From NCBI RefSeq assembly GCF_907164905.1, contig NZ_CAJRAF010000002.1:1550001-1614000 (forward strand): DNA of 64,000 nucleotides, written 5' to 3'. The DNA comes from Dyadobacter sp. CECT 9275. GTDB lineage: Bacteria; Bacteroidota; Bacteroidia; Cytophagales; Spirosomataceae. Positions within the stretch are counted from its first letter, which is position 1. Every line of letters starts with the position of its first letter. Under the pieces are notes generated by a model. It was given only the letters and a program-made list of their open reading frames with translations. It ran no database searches and was not told where the DNA came from. The translations under genes and the position numbers were made by a program. Below, piece by piece: positions 8,646 to 17,693 of the stretch.

Positions 8646-9650
8646 ATGAAACGTTGCGATTTAAAACTTTACCGGGGTTATGCCAATAAAAAGGAATTGG
8701 TTGTGTTTGGTCATGTGGTTGAGAAATATCCTGATGGCGACCATAAGTATACCCGCCGAGGTTTTAGGTATGCCCGCACCATTATCCAGCTGTTCTCATT
8801 AAAAACCATACCAAATGTAAAGGTAATCCTTCATGTAGGCTCCCTTTCATTCCAAACGGTTACGGAATACGACGGTTATTTCCGTTTTCAGGTTCCCTTT
8901 GATATACCCCTGGAAAGCGGCTGGCATCAGTATTCGGTCACGGTGGAGGCCGAAATCAGGGGCCAGCCTGTCACAGTTACCAAAGAGGAGGAATTCTTTC
9001 TTCCCTACCGAAGCTCTTACGGTATCATCTCCGATATTGATGATACCTTTCTGATTTCTCACAGCCGCAAATCTTTCAAAAAACTGTTTGTACTGTTGTC
9101 TAAAAACGTACAGGCACGTAAGCCTTTTGAAGACGTGGTGAAACACTACCAGCTGTTATCCTTTGCCAGCCAGACACACCCGCATAAAGACAGCAATATC
9201 TTTTTTTATGTATCAAGCAGTGAATGGAATCTGTACGACATGATCGTCCGCTTCGCGGAGCTGAACGGTTTACCCAAAGCTGTTCTTAAACTAAAGAAAA
9301 TCAAGTCCGGAATCGACGACTTCATGATGACCGGAAGCGGGTCTCATGACCACAAACTCCGCAAAATTCATAACATTATCGGGTTTTATCCTGAACTCCA
9401 GTTCATCCTGCTGGGTGATGATTCCCAGAAAGACCCGGATATCTATCTGGAAATTTGCCGTTCCTTTGCTTCCAGTGTAAGAGCGGTGTATATCAGGCAA
9501 ACCAGAAGGCGCCCGAAGGCCAGCACACTGCTCATACTGGCCGAAATGCAGGAGATGGGGATTGAAATCTGTTATTTTAAACATAGTAACAATGCCGTTA
9601 TCCATTCTTTGGATAAGGGATTCGTTTTTCAGGCACCGGAAGAAAATTAG
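8646..9650 (+). CDS. App1-type phosphatidate phosphatase domain protein (DUF2183)
   Basis: The protein has 334 residues. An N-terminal beta-rich region (about 1-120) is followed by the App1 catalytic region. The HAD-like DxDxT motif is ISDIDDTFL, followed by YVSSSEWNLYD, a conserved lysine-rich segment LKLKKIKSG, and the metal-binding acidic GDDSQKDPDIY. In yeast App1 this domain removes the phosphate from phosphatidate to give diacylglycerol. No signal peptide is evident, so the protein is probably cytosolic. It is transcribed divergently from a diacylglycerol-kinase family gene, whose expected reaction is the reverse. Function in bacteria is largely unstudied; the assignment comes from the motif. 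Confidence 0.88.
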   Translation: MKRCDLKLYRGYANKKELVVFGHVVEKYPDGDHKYTRRGFRYARTIIQLFSLKTIPNVKVILHVGSLSFQTVTEYDGYFRFQVPFDIPLESGWHQYSVTVEAEIRGQPVTVTKEEEFFLPYRSSYGIISDIDDTFLISHSRKSFKKLFVLLSKNVQARKPFEDVVKHYQLLSFASQTHPHKDSNIFFYVSSSEWNLYDMIVRFAELNGLPKAVLKLKKIKSGIDDFMMTGSGSHDHKLRKIHNIIGFYPELQFILLGDDSQKDPDIYLEICRSFASSVRAVYIRQTRRRPKASTLLILAEMQEMGIEICYFKHSNNAVIHSLDKGFVFQAPEEN

Positions 9651-9755
9651 CCAGCTCATGCCCTTTTCCCGGCAAAGAACATGCTAACGGCCCGGAGATT
9701 TCGAAAGAGCAATTGCTGACAAAACAGGCAAATCAAACCATTCGCTGTAATACTC

Positions 9756-10442
9756 ATGAAAAAAATACTTATTGTAGAAGACGACCGCCGGATTGCCCAG
9801 AATATTATGAGGGGCCTTATTTCAGAAAACTTCGAGGCCGAGGTCGCTTATGACGGTATTACAGGAAAACAACTGGCTTTGGACAAAAAATTTGATCTGG
9901 TACTGCTTGACGTCAATCTGCCTGGCATGCGGGGATATGAGGTGTGCCAGCAGATCAGGATTTATAAGCCCTCTATCCCCATCATTATGCTTACAGCCTA
10001 TGGTGAGATAGAAGATAAAGTAGAAGGTCTGGAAAGAGGAGCTAATGACTACATCGTTAAACCTTTCGATTTCAGAGAGTTACTGGCACGCATCAATGCC
10101 GCGCTACGGGTATCCGAGCTAATGAACCCCGAAACGGCCAGCCAGATACTCCGCATAGCCGACTTGGAACTAGACCTGGCTACCAAACAGGTGAGCCGGG
10201 GAGGTAGGTCTATTGAGCTCACAGCCAAAGAGTTTGCCCTGCTTGAATATTTCATGACTCACCGGGGCAGGGTTGTTTCTAAAATGGATCTCGCAGAACA
10301 CGTCTGGCATTTGAATTTCGACCCCGGCACCAATGTAGTGGAGGTTTATATCAATTACCTTCGTAAAAAGGTGGACAAGGATTTTCCCGTAAAACTGATC
10401 CACACCCGCCCGGGAATGGGGTATATTTTCAAGGAAGAATAA
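9756..10442 (+). CDS. OmpR/PhoB-family response regulator
   Basis: A 228-residue regulator: receiver domain (1-120) with acidic pocket VEDD, phospho-acceptor Asp in LLDVNLPG and Lys in YIVKPF, then a winged-helix DNA-binding domain (about 130-225: ELTAKEFALLEYF, VEVYINYLRKKVD, GMGYIFKEE). It is phosphorylated by its partner kinase, whose gene starts 44 bases downstream. The pair directly precedes the TolC-MFP-RND genes on the same strand, the arrangement of CusRS/CzcRS systems that switch on metal efflux, so control of that operon is the likely job (inference from context). Confidence 0.93.
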   Translation: MKKILIVEDDRRIAQNIMRGLISENFEAEVAYDGITGKQLALDKKFDLVLLDVNLPGMRGYEVCQQIRIYKPSIPIIMLTAYGEIEDKVEGLERGANDYIVKPFDFRELLARINAALRVSELMNPETASQILRIADLELDLATKQVSRGGRSIELTAKEFALLEYFMTHRGRVVSKMDLAEHVWHLNFDPGTNVVEVYINYLRKKVDKDFPVKLIHTRPGMGYIFKEE

Positions 10443-10486
10443 AAGAAAGGACGCATGCCCATTGATTGTAATTATAAGGCCAGCCG

Positions 10487-11854
10487 ATGAAAATAAAAGA
10501 TCGTATCGCCATGCAGTTCACCGTACTGGTGGCTACCGTTTTGTTATTGTTTTCAGTTGCGGTTTACACGATTTCGGCCCGCTTCAGGCAGGAAGAGTTT
10601 TTCGACCGGCTCAAAAGCAAGGCACGCACCACCTGCAGGCTGCTGGTGAAAGTGAACGGCATCGACAAAAACCTGCTTAAGGTCATTGACCAGAATACGC
10701 TGACCGAAATGCTGGATGAAAAGGTTCTCGTCTTTAACTCAGAGAATGAACTGCTCTACTCCAGCGTCGACGACAAACTCATCAGTTATCACGCAGAATT
10801 ACTGAATGAAATAAGAGAAAAAAAAGACATAGAGCTTGTACAGGGCGACAGCGAGGTGATAGGCCTGCTCTATACCGAAGGGGATGAACCGCTGGTAGTG
10901 CTGGCATCCGCTTATGACAAATTCGGCAGAAGCAAACAGAACAACCTGGTGCGTACGCTGGCCTGGGGGCTGGGGGTTGGCATAGGGGTTACCATTGTCC
11001 TGGGTATCTATTTTGCGGGCAATTCACTGCGCCCTATCAGCCATATCAATCAGCAGGTGTCACGCATTACAGCCCAAAACCTTTCCCAGCAATTAGACGA
11101 AGGTAACCGCAAAGACGAAATTGCACAGTTGGCCATCAATTTTAACACGGTGTTAACCAGGCTCAACCAGGCCTTTGAACAGCAGAAAAGCTTTGTTTCC
11201 CACGCCTCCCATGAGTTGCGGACGCCACTTGCGGCTTTAAAATCGGAAATCCAGTTGGGCCAGCGATTCACAAAATCAGACCCTGACCTGGAAGAGGTAT
11301 TCTCCAACCTGTTCTCGGACACCGAGAAGCTGATCAGCATTACCAACAATCTGCTCTTCCTTGCACGCTCCTATGAGAATTTCGGCAGGATGAAATTTGC
11401 ACAGGTACGCATTGAAGATGTGGTATTCGCCGCCAAAGAAGAGCTGATTTCCTCTCACCCCGAATACAGGATCGACATTGACTACGAAACCATTCCCGAA
11501 AGCGAAAATGATACCCTTATTGAAGGCAATGAGGAATTGCTGATCAGGGTATTTTCCAATCTGATGGACAACGCCTGCAAGTACTCCGGGGATAAATCAG
11601 CAAAAATCCTGATGAGTTCGGACAGCAGACATTGCGTCATTAAGGTGATTGACCGCGGAATTGGCATCAGCGAGGCTGATCTTACACAGATATTCAATCC
11701 GTTTTTCCGTGCTTCACACTCAAGCAACATGCCGGGATATGGCATAGGCCTATCCATCTGCGAACGTATTGTTGAGCTGCATCATGGCAAAATGACTGTT
11801 ACCAGCGAGCTGAACAAGGGAAGCGAGTTCCGTCTGGAATTTGATCACGTTTGA
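10487..11854 (+). CDS. Sensor histidine kinase (HAMP, HisKA, HATPase)
   Basis: The protein has 455 residues. A first membrane helix (about 10-30) and second one (about 150-175) enclose a periplasmic sensing region of some 120 residues. HAMP (about 180-230) and HisKA with the phosphorylated His in SHASHELRTP follow, then the ATP-binding domain with N-box NLMDNACKYS, G1 DRGIGIS and G2 GYGIGLSICERI. Classical OmpR-partner architecture as in CusS/CzcS/QseC. It should phosphorylate the regulator encoded immediately upstream. The periplasmic domain has no obvious His/Met metal-binding cluster, so the ligand cannot be stated. A 162-base gap separates it from the efflux genes; no clear promoter was found there. 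Confidence 0.92.
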   Translation: MKIKDRIAMQFTVLVATVLLLFSVAVYTISARFRQEEFFDRLKSKARTTCRLLVKVNGIDKNLLKVIDQNTLTEMLDEKVLVFNSENELLYSSVDDKLISYHAELLNEIREKKDIELVQGDSEVIGLLYTEGDEPLVVLASAYDKFGRSKQNNLVRTLAWGLGVGIGVTIVLGIYFAGNSLRPISHINQQVSRITAQNLSQQLDEGNRKDEIAQLAINFNTVLTRLNQAFEQQKSFVSHASHELRTPLAALKSEIQLGQRFTKSDPDLEEVFSNLFSDTEKLISITNNLLFLARSYENFGRMKFAQVRIEDVVFAAKEELISSHPEYRIDIDYETIPESENDTLIEGNEELLIRVFSNLMDNACKYSGDKSAKILMSSDSRHCVIKVIDRGIGISEADLTQIFNPFFRASHSSNMPGYGIGLSICERIVELHHGKMTVTSELNKGSEFRLEFDHV

Positions 11855-12016
11855 CGATATCTCCTTTCTGCTAGTATATCGGTAAAAAAATACCAAGCCA
11901 AAATGCCCGTACAAAGCTGCATTCGCACATTTTTTTATTCTAATTTTTTTCTAAGCTCATTTTAAGGCCGCTGTAATACCGGCTGCCGAATATCGCATCA
12001 TTCTAACAAAAGAATT

Positions 12017-13264
12017 ATGCGAATTTACACAGTCGGATTTCTGGTTTTCATTGCTTCCTGCGTGCAGGCACAGGACACGCTAAGGCTTTCCATTCAAAAA
12101 GCGGATAGCCTTTTTCTTCAGAACAACCTGTTACTGCTGGCCGAAAAGTATCAGATAGAAGCCACCAAAGCTTCTGAAATACAAGCCAAACTCTGGGAAA
12201 ATCCTGAGCTGAGCCTCGAGCTAAGCGCATACAATCCATCCCGTGGTTTTCTGGATGTGGGAAATAAGGGACAAAAAGCCGTTTCTCTGCAGCAAATGAT
12301 TTCTACCGCCGGAAAGAGAAACAAAAGAATAGCGCTCGCGGCGGAATCCAGCCGAATGAGTGAGTATGAATTTTATGACCTGATCAGAAACCTGAAGTTT
12401 GAATTGCGACAGATATTCTTTGAATCTTACTTCCTGAACCAGACGATCAACTTGCTTGACAGTCAGATCGCGACACTGAATATTACCGTCAACGCTTTTG
12501 AAAACGAATACAACCGTAACAATATTTCCCTCAAAGAGGTAGTCAGACTGAAAGCACTTCTTTTTCAGCTCACCAACAACCGTGCGGATATTCTCTTTGA
12601 GATAGCAGATAATCAGCGGGATATCAAAAATCTTTTGCAGGTCGGGAGTATCATTATCCCGCAGGTGAACCAGAACGACCTCCGGCGTTACCAGCTCAAT
12701 AATAATACCCTCGCCTCTCTGGAAGAGAAGGCGCTTGCCAGCCGTGCTGATCTTAAAATAGCTGCCTCCGCCACCCGGCAGGCCGAACTCAATCACCAGT
12801 TGCAGAAAGCATTGGCCGTCCCTGATCTGCGGCTGGGTGCAATTTATGACCAAGCTAGTAACTATGTCAACAATTATGTCGGAGTCTCGGCATCAATGGA
12901 TCTGCCATTTTTTAATAAAAATCAGGGAAATATCAAAGCAGCCAAAAGCCAGATCAGCTATTACAAAACTTCGGAAACGGCTAAGCAAAAAGCAGTTCTG
13001 AACGAAGTGGATGCTGCGGTTCAGAAAGTGCAAATCGCTGAAAATGCCTTTAAGGTCGTAGAAAGCCGCTTCACAGGACAGTTTGAGCAATTGAACAAAG
13101 GGATATACGACAATTTCCAGAAACGTAATATCACGCTCCTCGAATTTATCGACTTCATAGAAACCTATAACGACAGCATACGGGAATATAACCGGCTGCA
13201 AGCCGACCGGATCAAAGTCTATGAAGAACTTAACTATCTGGTTGGAGAAGAGCTATTTAACTAA
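12017..13264 (+). CDS. TolC-family outer membrane efflux protein (CzcC/CusC-like)
   Basis: This 415-residue protein has a signal peptide (MRIYTVGFLVFIASCVQAQ) and long amphipathic helices with the repeated OEP pattern. Two internal repeats carry coiled-coil stretches (for example around LLLAEKYQIEATKASEI and LNEVDAAVQKVQIAENAF). TolC-family trimers form the outer-membrane channel of tripartite efflux pumps. It is the first of three consecutive genes coding the complete pump: channel, periplasmic adaptor and inner-membrane RND. The family in Bacteroidota metal pumps is of similar length. Confidence 0.9.
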   Translation: MRIYTVGFLVFIASCVQAQDTLRLSIQKADSLFLQNNLLLLAEKYQIEATKASEIQAKLWENPELSLELSAYNPSRGFLDVGNKGQKAVSLQQMISTAGKRNKRIALAAESSRMSEYEFYDLIRNLKFELRQIFFESYFLNQTINLLDSQIATLNITVNAFENEYNRNNISLKEVVRLKALLFQLTNNRADILFEIADNQRDIKNLLQVGSIIIPQVNQNDLRRYQLNNNTLASLEEKALASRADLKIAASATRQAELNHQLQKALAVPDLRLGAIYDQASNYVNNYVGVSASMDLPFFNKNQGNIKAAKSQISYYKTSETAKQKAVLNEVDAAVQKVQIAENAFKVVESRFTGQFEQLNKGIYDNFQKRNITLLEFIDFIETYNDSIREYNRLQADRIKVYEELNYLVGEELFN

Positions 13265-13325
13265 TAAGAACGATTCATTCAAACGCATTACACCGGTTAC
13301 CGTTAATCCTTTAACATTATTCAAA

Positions 13326-14420
13326 ATGAAAAATATCCCAGTTCAAATCGTTTTGCTCACGGTAGTCAGTATCTGGCTCGTTTCCTGCGATAAGAAAAAA
13401 GAGGTGGACGAAGATGAAGCCAAGGCATTTATGCTTTCGGATACGATGATGAACCGTATCACACTGGATACCGTAAGAACCGAAGCCGTGAGAAATGAAC
13501 TTACACTGGTGGGAAAAGTGGTACCTGACGAAAACCAGGTGATCAAGATCTATCCCCTGGTAGGTGGAAATGTGGAAGATGTGGATGTGGAGCTGGGAGA
13601 TAATGTGAGGAAAGGCCAGAAACTGGCCACGATAAGATCAGGAGAAGTGGCCGATTTTGAAAGGGAAATGATTCAGGCACAATCGGATCTGCTCATTGCA
13701 CAAAAAAACCTGACGTCTACCGAGGACCTTTTTGAGAGCAAACTGGTTCCCGAACGCGACGTGATCACCGCACGTAAAATGGTGGACAAAGCCCAGGCCG
13801 AGCTGGACCGGGTAAAGGAGATTTTCACGATATACGGTCTGGGTAATTCAACAAAATACACGGTACGCTCTCCTATCAATGGTTTTGTGATTGATAAAAA
13901 TGTTAACCGGGGGATGCAGCTCCGCTCAGACAATTCGGAAAGCTTGTTCACAGTGGGACAGATAGCCGACGTGTGGGTAATGGCCAACGTAAACGAGAGT
14001 GATATCCCCAAAGTAAAACTGGGGATGGCCGCGCAGGTGCAGACGATCAGCTTCCCGGACGAGATTTTTACTGGTAAGGTTGACAAAATCTATAACGTAC
14101 TGGATCCCGAAACCCGGGCGATGAAAATCAGGATACAGTTGCAGAACGTTGGCTTCAGACTTAAACCCGAGATGCATGCCACGGTAACGCTCAATTTTGA
14201 AGAAAGCGAGCAGATGCAGGCCATACCTTCCCAGGCCATCATTTTTGACCGTAGTAAAAACTGGGTAATGGTGTTCCACAGCCGCTCCAAAATCGAAACC
14301 CGGCCGGTGGAAGTTTACCGTTCGCTATCTAACCGCTCGTATATCCGAAGTGGTTTGAAAGATGGTGAGACTGTTATTTCAAAAAACCAGCTGCTTGTTT
14401 ACGATGCACTGAATGATTAA
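13326..14420 (+). CDS. Efflux RND periplasmic adaptor lipoprotein (CzcB/CusB-like)
   Basis: The chosen ATG at 13326 gives 364 residues and a lipoprotein signal (MKNIPVQIVLL ... LVSC, Cys 21 lipidated); the longer frame from 13221 would run into the preceding gene and has no signal, so it is rejected. A biotinyl-lipoyl-like half motif (GGNVEDVDVELGDNVRKGQ), an alpha-hairpin (coiled coil with FERE MIQAQSDLLIAQKNL) and the barrel/membrane-proximal domains (PINGFVIDKNV, VGQIADVWVMANV) follow. It links the RND pump to the TolC-like channel. It sits 61 bases after the channel gene. Confidence 0.92.
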   Translation: MKNIPVQIVLLTVVSIWLVSCDKKKEVDEDEAKAFMLSDTMMNRITLDTVRTEAVRNELTLVGKVVPDENQVIKIYPLVGGNVEDVDVELGDNVRKGQKLATIRSGEVADFEREMIQAQSDLLIAQKNLTSTEDLFESKLVPERDVITARKMVDKAQAELDRVKEIFTIYGLGNSTKYTVRSPINGFVIDKNVNRGMQLRSDNSESLFTVGQIADVWVMANVNESDIPKVKLGMAAQVQTISFPDEIFTGKVDKIYNVLDPETRAMKIRIQLQNVGFRLKPEMHATVTLNFEESEQMQAIPSQAIIFDRSKNWVMVFHSRSKIETRPVEVYRSLSNRSYIRSGLKDGETVISKNQLLVYDALND

Positions 14421-14527
14421 ACCCTGACGAATTATGGATGAGCGGCCCGAATATGGCCCCTTCACTCCTCTTCGTGATTCGTTACATTCTTTTTTACTAC
14501 CGGCATCCGGTTCAAAATTATTATCCA

Positions 14528-17500
14528 ATGAATAAATTCATCAGAGGAATCGTTGGTTTTTCTCTCAAAAACCGCTTCTTCATATTCTTTATCACCGGCC
14601 TACTGATTGTGGCCGGTGTGGTAAGTTATCAGAATACTCCGCTTGAAGCTTTTCCGGATGTCACCAATACACAAATCATCATTGTAACACAGTGGGATGG
14701 CCGCAGCGCTGAGGAAATAGAGCGTTTCGTTACGGTCCCGATTGAGGTGGCAATGAATTCTGTACAGCAAAAATCCAACGTACGCAGCACCACCATGTTC
14801 GGGCTGAGCATCATTAAGATTATTTTTGATGATAACGTTGAAGACTTTTTCGCCCGCCAGCAGGTTAATAACCAGCTGCGAAACATATCGTTGCCCGAAG
14901 GCGTGGAGCCCGACGTGCAGCCGCCTTACGGCCCCACAGGAGAAATTTTCAGGTTCACCCTGAAAAGCAATGACCGCGACAGCCGCGAATTGCTTACGCT
15001 TCACAACTGGGTGATCGACAGGCAGCTCCGGAGCATACCCGGCGTTGCGGATGTGGTGGCGTTTGGCGGCCGGGAAAAAATATATGAAGTACAGGTGAAC
15101 CCTACCAAACTCGTAAAATATAACATTACGCCGCTGGAGGTATATCAGGCCGTTACCAAAAGCAACGTGAACGTGGGCGGGGATGTAATTGAAAAAAACG
15201 GGCAGGCGTATGTTGTACGGGGTATCGGGCTGCTTAATTCCATTCCGGATATTGAAAACATTATTGTTGAATACGTAAAAGACAACCCGGTGCTCGTGCG
15301 GGACGTGGCTTCCGTAAAAGAATCGGATATGCCGCGTGTGGGGCAGGTAGGGCTGGATGGCAACGACGATGTGGTGGAAGGGATCGTTGTGCAGCGCAAG
15401 GGTGAAAACCCCAGTGAGGTACTGGCGCGGATCAAGGACAAGATAACCGAACTGAATACAAAAATACTCCCCCCCGATGTTAAAATGGTTACTTTTTACG
15501 ACCGGGACAATCTGATCGAATTTTGCGCCCATACTGTAAAACACAATCTGGTCGAAGGGATTGTGCTGGTAACCGTGATCGTATTCGTTTTCATGGCCGA
15601 CTGGCGTACCACGGTGATCGTGTCCATCATCATTCCTCTTGCGCTGCTATTTGCGTTCATGTGTCTGAAACTAAAGGGCATGTCGGCCAACCTCCTGTCC
15701 ATGGGGGCCATTGACTTCGGGATCATTATTGACGGAGCCGTGGTGATGGTGGAAGGGATTTTTGTGGCACTGGATCACCTCGCCCATAAAAACGGAATGG
15801 ACCGTTTTAACAGGCTTTCCAAGCTCGGGCTGATAAAAAAGACAGGTGGAGAGCTGGGAAAGGCCATCTTCTTTTCCAAGCTGATTATCATTACGGCTTT
15901 GATACCCATTTTCAGTTTTCAGAAAGTGGAAGGCAAAATGTTTACGCCGTTGGCCTATACCCTGGGTTTCGCCTTGCTTGGTGCCTTGTTCTATACGCTG
16001 ACGCTCGTACCGGTACTATGCTCCTTCCTGCTCAATAAAAATGTTAGAGAGAAAAGTAATCCGATCGTCCGTTTCTTTGACAATACGGTTTCAAAAGGGT
16101 TTGAATGGTGTTATGCCCGAAAAAAACTGAGCGTTATCCTTGCCTCTGCTTTCCTGGTGATCTCGTTATTTTCAGCCAAACTCCTTGGAACAGAATTTCT
16201 GCCCACCCTGAATGAAGGCGCCCTCTGGGTGGAAGCGAAAATGCCTATGAGCAGTTCTTTAACCGAAACGATTAAAATGGTGAAGGTACTGAGAGCTAAA
16301 ATCAACGAGTTTCCGGAAGTGAACGGGGTACTATCTCAAACCGGCCGCTCCAACGACGGCACCGATCCTTCGGGCTTTTATTATGTGCAGATGCAGGTTA
16401 ACCTTAAACCTAAAGATGAATGGAAAAGGAAGATCAGCCAGGACCAGCTGATCGAGGAAATGGACAAGAAACTGAAACAGTTTCAGGGGATCAATTATAA
16501 CTATTCCCAGCCGATCATCGACAATGTGGCCGAAGCCGTGGCCGGGATGAATGCCAGCAACGCGGTAAAAATCTTTGGTGATGACCTGGAAACACTAAAC
16601 CAAAAGGCCAATCAGGTACTGGAAGCGATCCAGGGCGTACCCGGCATTAAAGACGTAGGTATCCTCCGCAATATTGGCCAGCCCGAGATTCGGGTCATCC
16701 TGCACGATCATAAACTTGCACAATACGGGGTTAGCATTGCGGATGTTCAGGCGGTAATAGAAATGGCAATCGGTGGAAAAACGGCCTCTATACTTTACGA
16801 AGGTGAACGCAAGTTTGATATCCGCCTTCGTTACGAACAGCAATATCGCCGCGATATCAGTGACATCCAGCAACTGATGGTACCGACGCTTACGGGCGAT
16901 AAAATTCCGCTGAAAGAAGTATCCACCATCCAAACCGTAACCGGGCCGGCCTTTATATACCGTGACAACAATAAAAGGTTCATTGGTGTGAAGTTTTCCG
17001 TGCGCGAAAGAGACCTTGGCAGTACCATTGCCGATGCACAAAGCAGAGTGAAGCCATTGTTAAAATCCCTGCCCAAAGGTTATTCAGTGAGCTGGTCGGG
17101 CGAATTTGAAAATCAGGTACGTGCCACGGCCAGGCTTGGGCAGGTAGTACCCATCAGCCTCATCGGGATTTTCATTCTGCTTTTCATTATGTTCAGCAAC
17201 GCCAAGGATGCCGGCCTTGTGCTGATCAACGTACCCTTTGCATTAATTGGGGGTATCCTGGCCCTGCATGCCACACACATGAACTTCGGTATATCCGCAG
17301 GTGTAGGGTTTATTGCATTGTTTGGCTTATGCGTTCAGAACGGGGTGATACTTATTTCGGTATTTAACAAAAACCTGGCGGCACATATGCCCCTGGACGA
17401 AGCCATACGCGAAGGTGTAAAGTCAAGGATCAGGCCTGTGATCATGACGGCACTGATGGCTGCCATAGGGCTGTTACCCGCAGCAACCTCTACCGGAATT

Positions 17501-17626
17501 GGTTCTGAAACACAAAAACCCCTTGCCATCGTGGTGATCGGAGGACTTATTACTGCGACTGTATTAACGCTCCTCATCTTCCCGATCATCTACGGCTTCT
17601 TCTACCGTAAAAAACGGCTGATTTGA
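14528..17626 (+). CDS. HME-type RND efflux pump, CzcA-like
   Basis: An inner-membrane proton antiporter of 1032 residues from ATG 14528. This start gives the family's usual N-terminus (MNKFIRGIVGFSLKNRFF, first membrane helix); the 30 extra codons back to 14438 fit nothing. Twelve membrane segments and two large periplasmic loops are predicted. In TM4 the protein reads DFGIIIDGAVVMVE, the signature of the CzcA/CnrA group that exports divalent Zn, Co, Cd or Ni, rather than the CusA pattern for Cu/Ag. This motif assignment comes from family knowledge; the metal itself is inferred. It completes the tripartite pump and is followed by a strong terminator. Confidence 0.94.
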   Translation: MNKFIRGIVGFSLKNRFFIFFITGLLIVAGVVSYQNTPLEAFPDVTNTQIIIVTQWDGRSAEEIERFVTVPIEVAMNSVQQKSNVRSTTMFGLSIIKIIFDDNVEDFFARQQVNNQLRNISLPEGVEPDVQPPYGPTGEIFRFTLKSNDRDSRELLTLHNWVIDRQLRSIPGVADVVAFGGREKIYEVQVNPTKLVKYNITPLEVYQAVTKSNVNVGGDVIEKNGQAYVVRGIGLLNSIPDIENIIVEYVKDNPVLVRDVASVKESDMPRVGQVGLDGNDDVVEGIVVQRKGENPSEVLARIKDKITELNTKILPPDVKMVTFYDRDNLIEFCAHTVKHNLVEGIVLVTVIVFVFMADWRTTVIVSIIIPLALLFAFMCLKLKGMSANLLSMGAIDFGIIIDGAVVMVEGIFVALDHLAHKNGMDRFNRLSKLGLIKKTGGELGKAIFFSKLIIITALIPIFSFQKVEGKMFTPLAYTLGFALLGALFYTLTLVPVLCSFLLNKNVREKSNPIVRFFDNTVSKGFEWCYARKKLSVILASAFLVISLFSAKLLGTEFLPTLNEGALWVEAKMPMSSSLTETIKMVKVLRAKINEFPEVNGVLSQTGRSNDGTDPSGFYYVQMQVNLKPKDEWKRKISQDQLIEEMDKKLKQFQGINYNYSQPIIDNVAEAVAGMNASNAVKIFGDDLETLNQKANQVLEAIQGVPGIKDVGILRNIGQPEIRVILHDHKLAQYGVSIADVQAVIEMAIGGKTASILYEGERKFDIRLRYEQQYRRDISDIQQLMVPTLTGDKIPLKEVSTIQTVTGPAFIYRDNNKRFIGVKFSVRERDLGSTIADAQSRVKPLLKSLPKGYSVSWSGEFENQVRATARLGQVVPISLIGIFILLFIMFSNAKDAGLVLINVPFALIGGILALHATHMNFGISAGVGFIALFGLCVQNGVILISVFNKNLAAHMPLDEAIREGVKSRIRPVIMTALMAAIGLLPAATSTGIGSETQKPLAIVVIGGLITATVLTLLIFPIIYGFFYRKKRLI

Positions 17627-17634
17627 TTATTTCA

Positions 17635-17676
17635 AAAAAAATCCCGTTTTGTTACCTGAACAAGGCGGGATTTTTT
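17635..17676. terminator. Bidirectional intrinsic terminator between the RND gene and the convergent OMP gene
   Basis: A long hairpin: arm 17635-17653 pairs with 17659-17676 (A-run, ATCCCG, TTTTGTT against AACAAGG, CGGGAT, T-run) around a 5-nt loop, with two G-T wobbles. A and T runs on both sides let it stop transcription from both converging genes, which end at 17626 and 17694. Confidence 0.9.
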
Positions 17677-17693
17677 GGACCATATCTCCGGGC

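Noticed and set aside
13221..13325. Longer start for the adaptor gene
   Set aside because: Overlaps the TolC-like gene and lacks a signal; ATG 13326 gives a lipoprotein signal ending in Cys.
14438..14527. Longer start for the RND pump gene
   Set aside because: The 30 extra residues fit no RND N-terminus; ATG 14528 gives the normal first helix.
14600..15544. Long minus-strand open frame opposite the RND gene
   Set aside because: Shadow of the strongly coding plus strand; composition and content are not protein-like.
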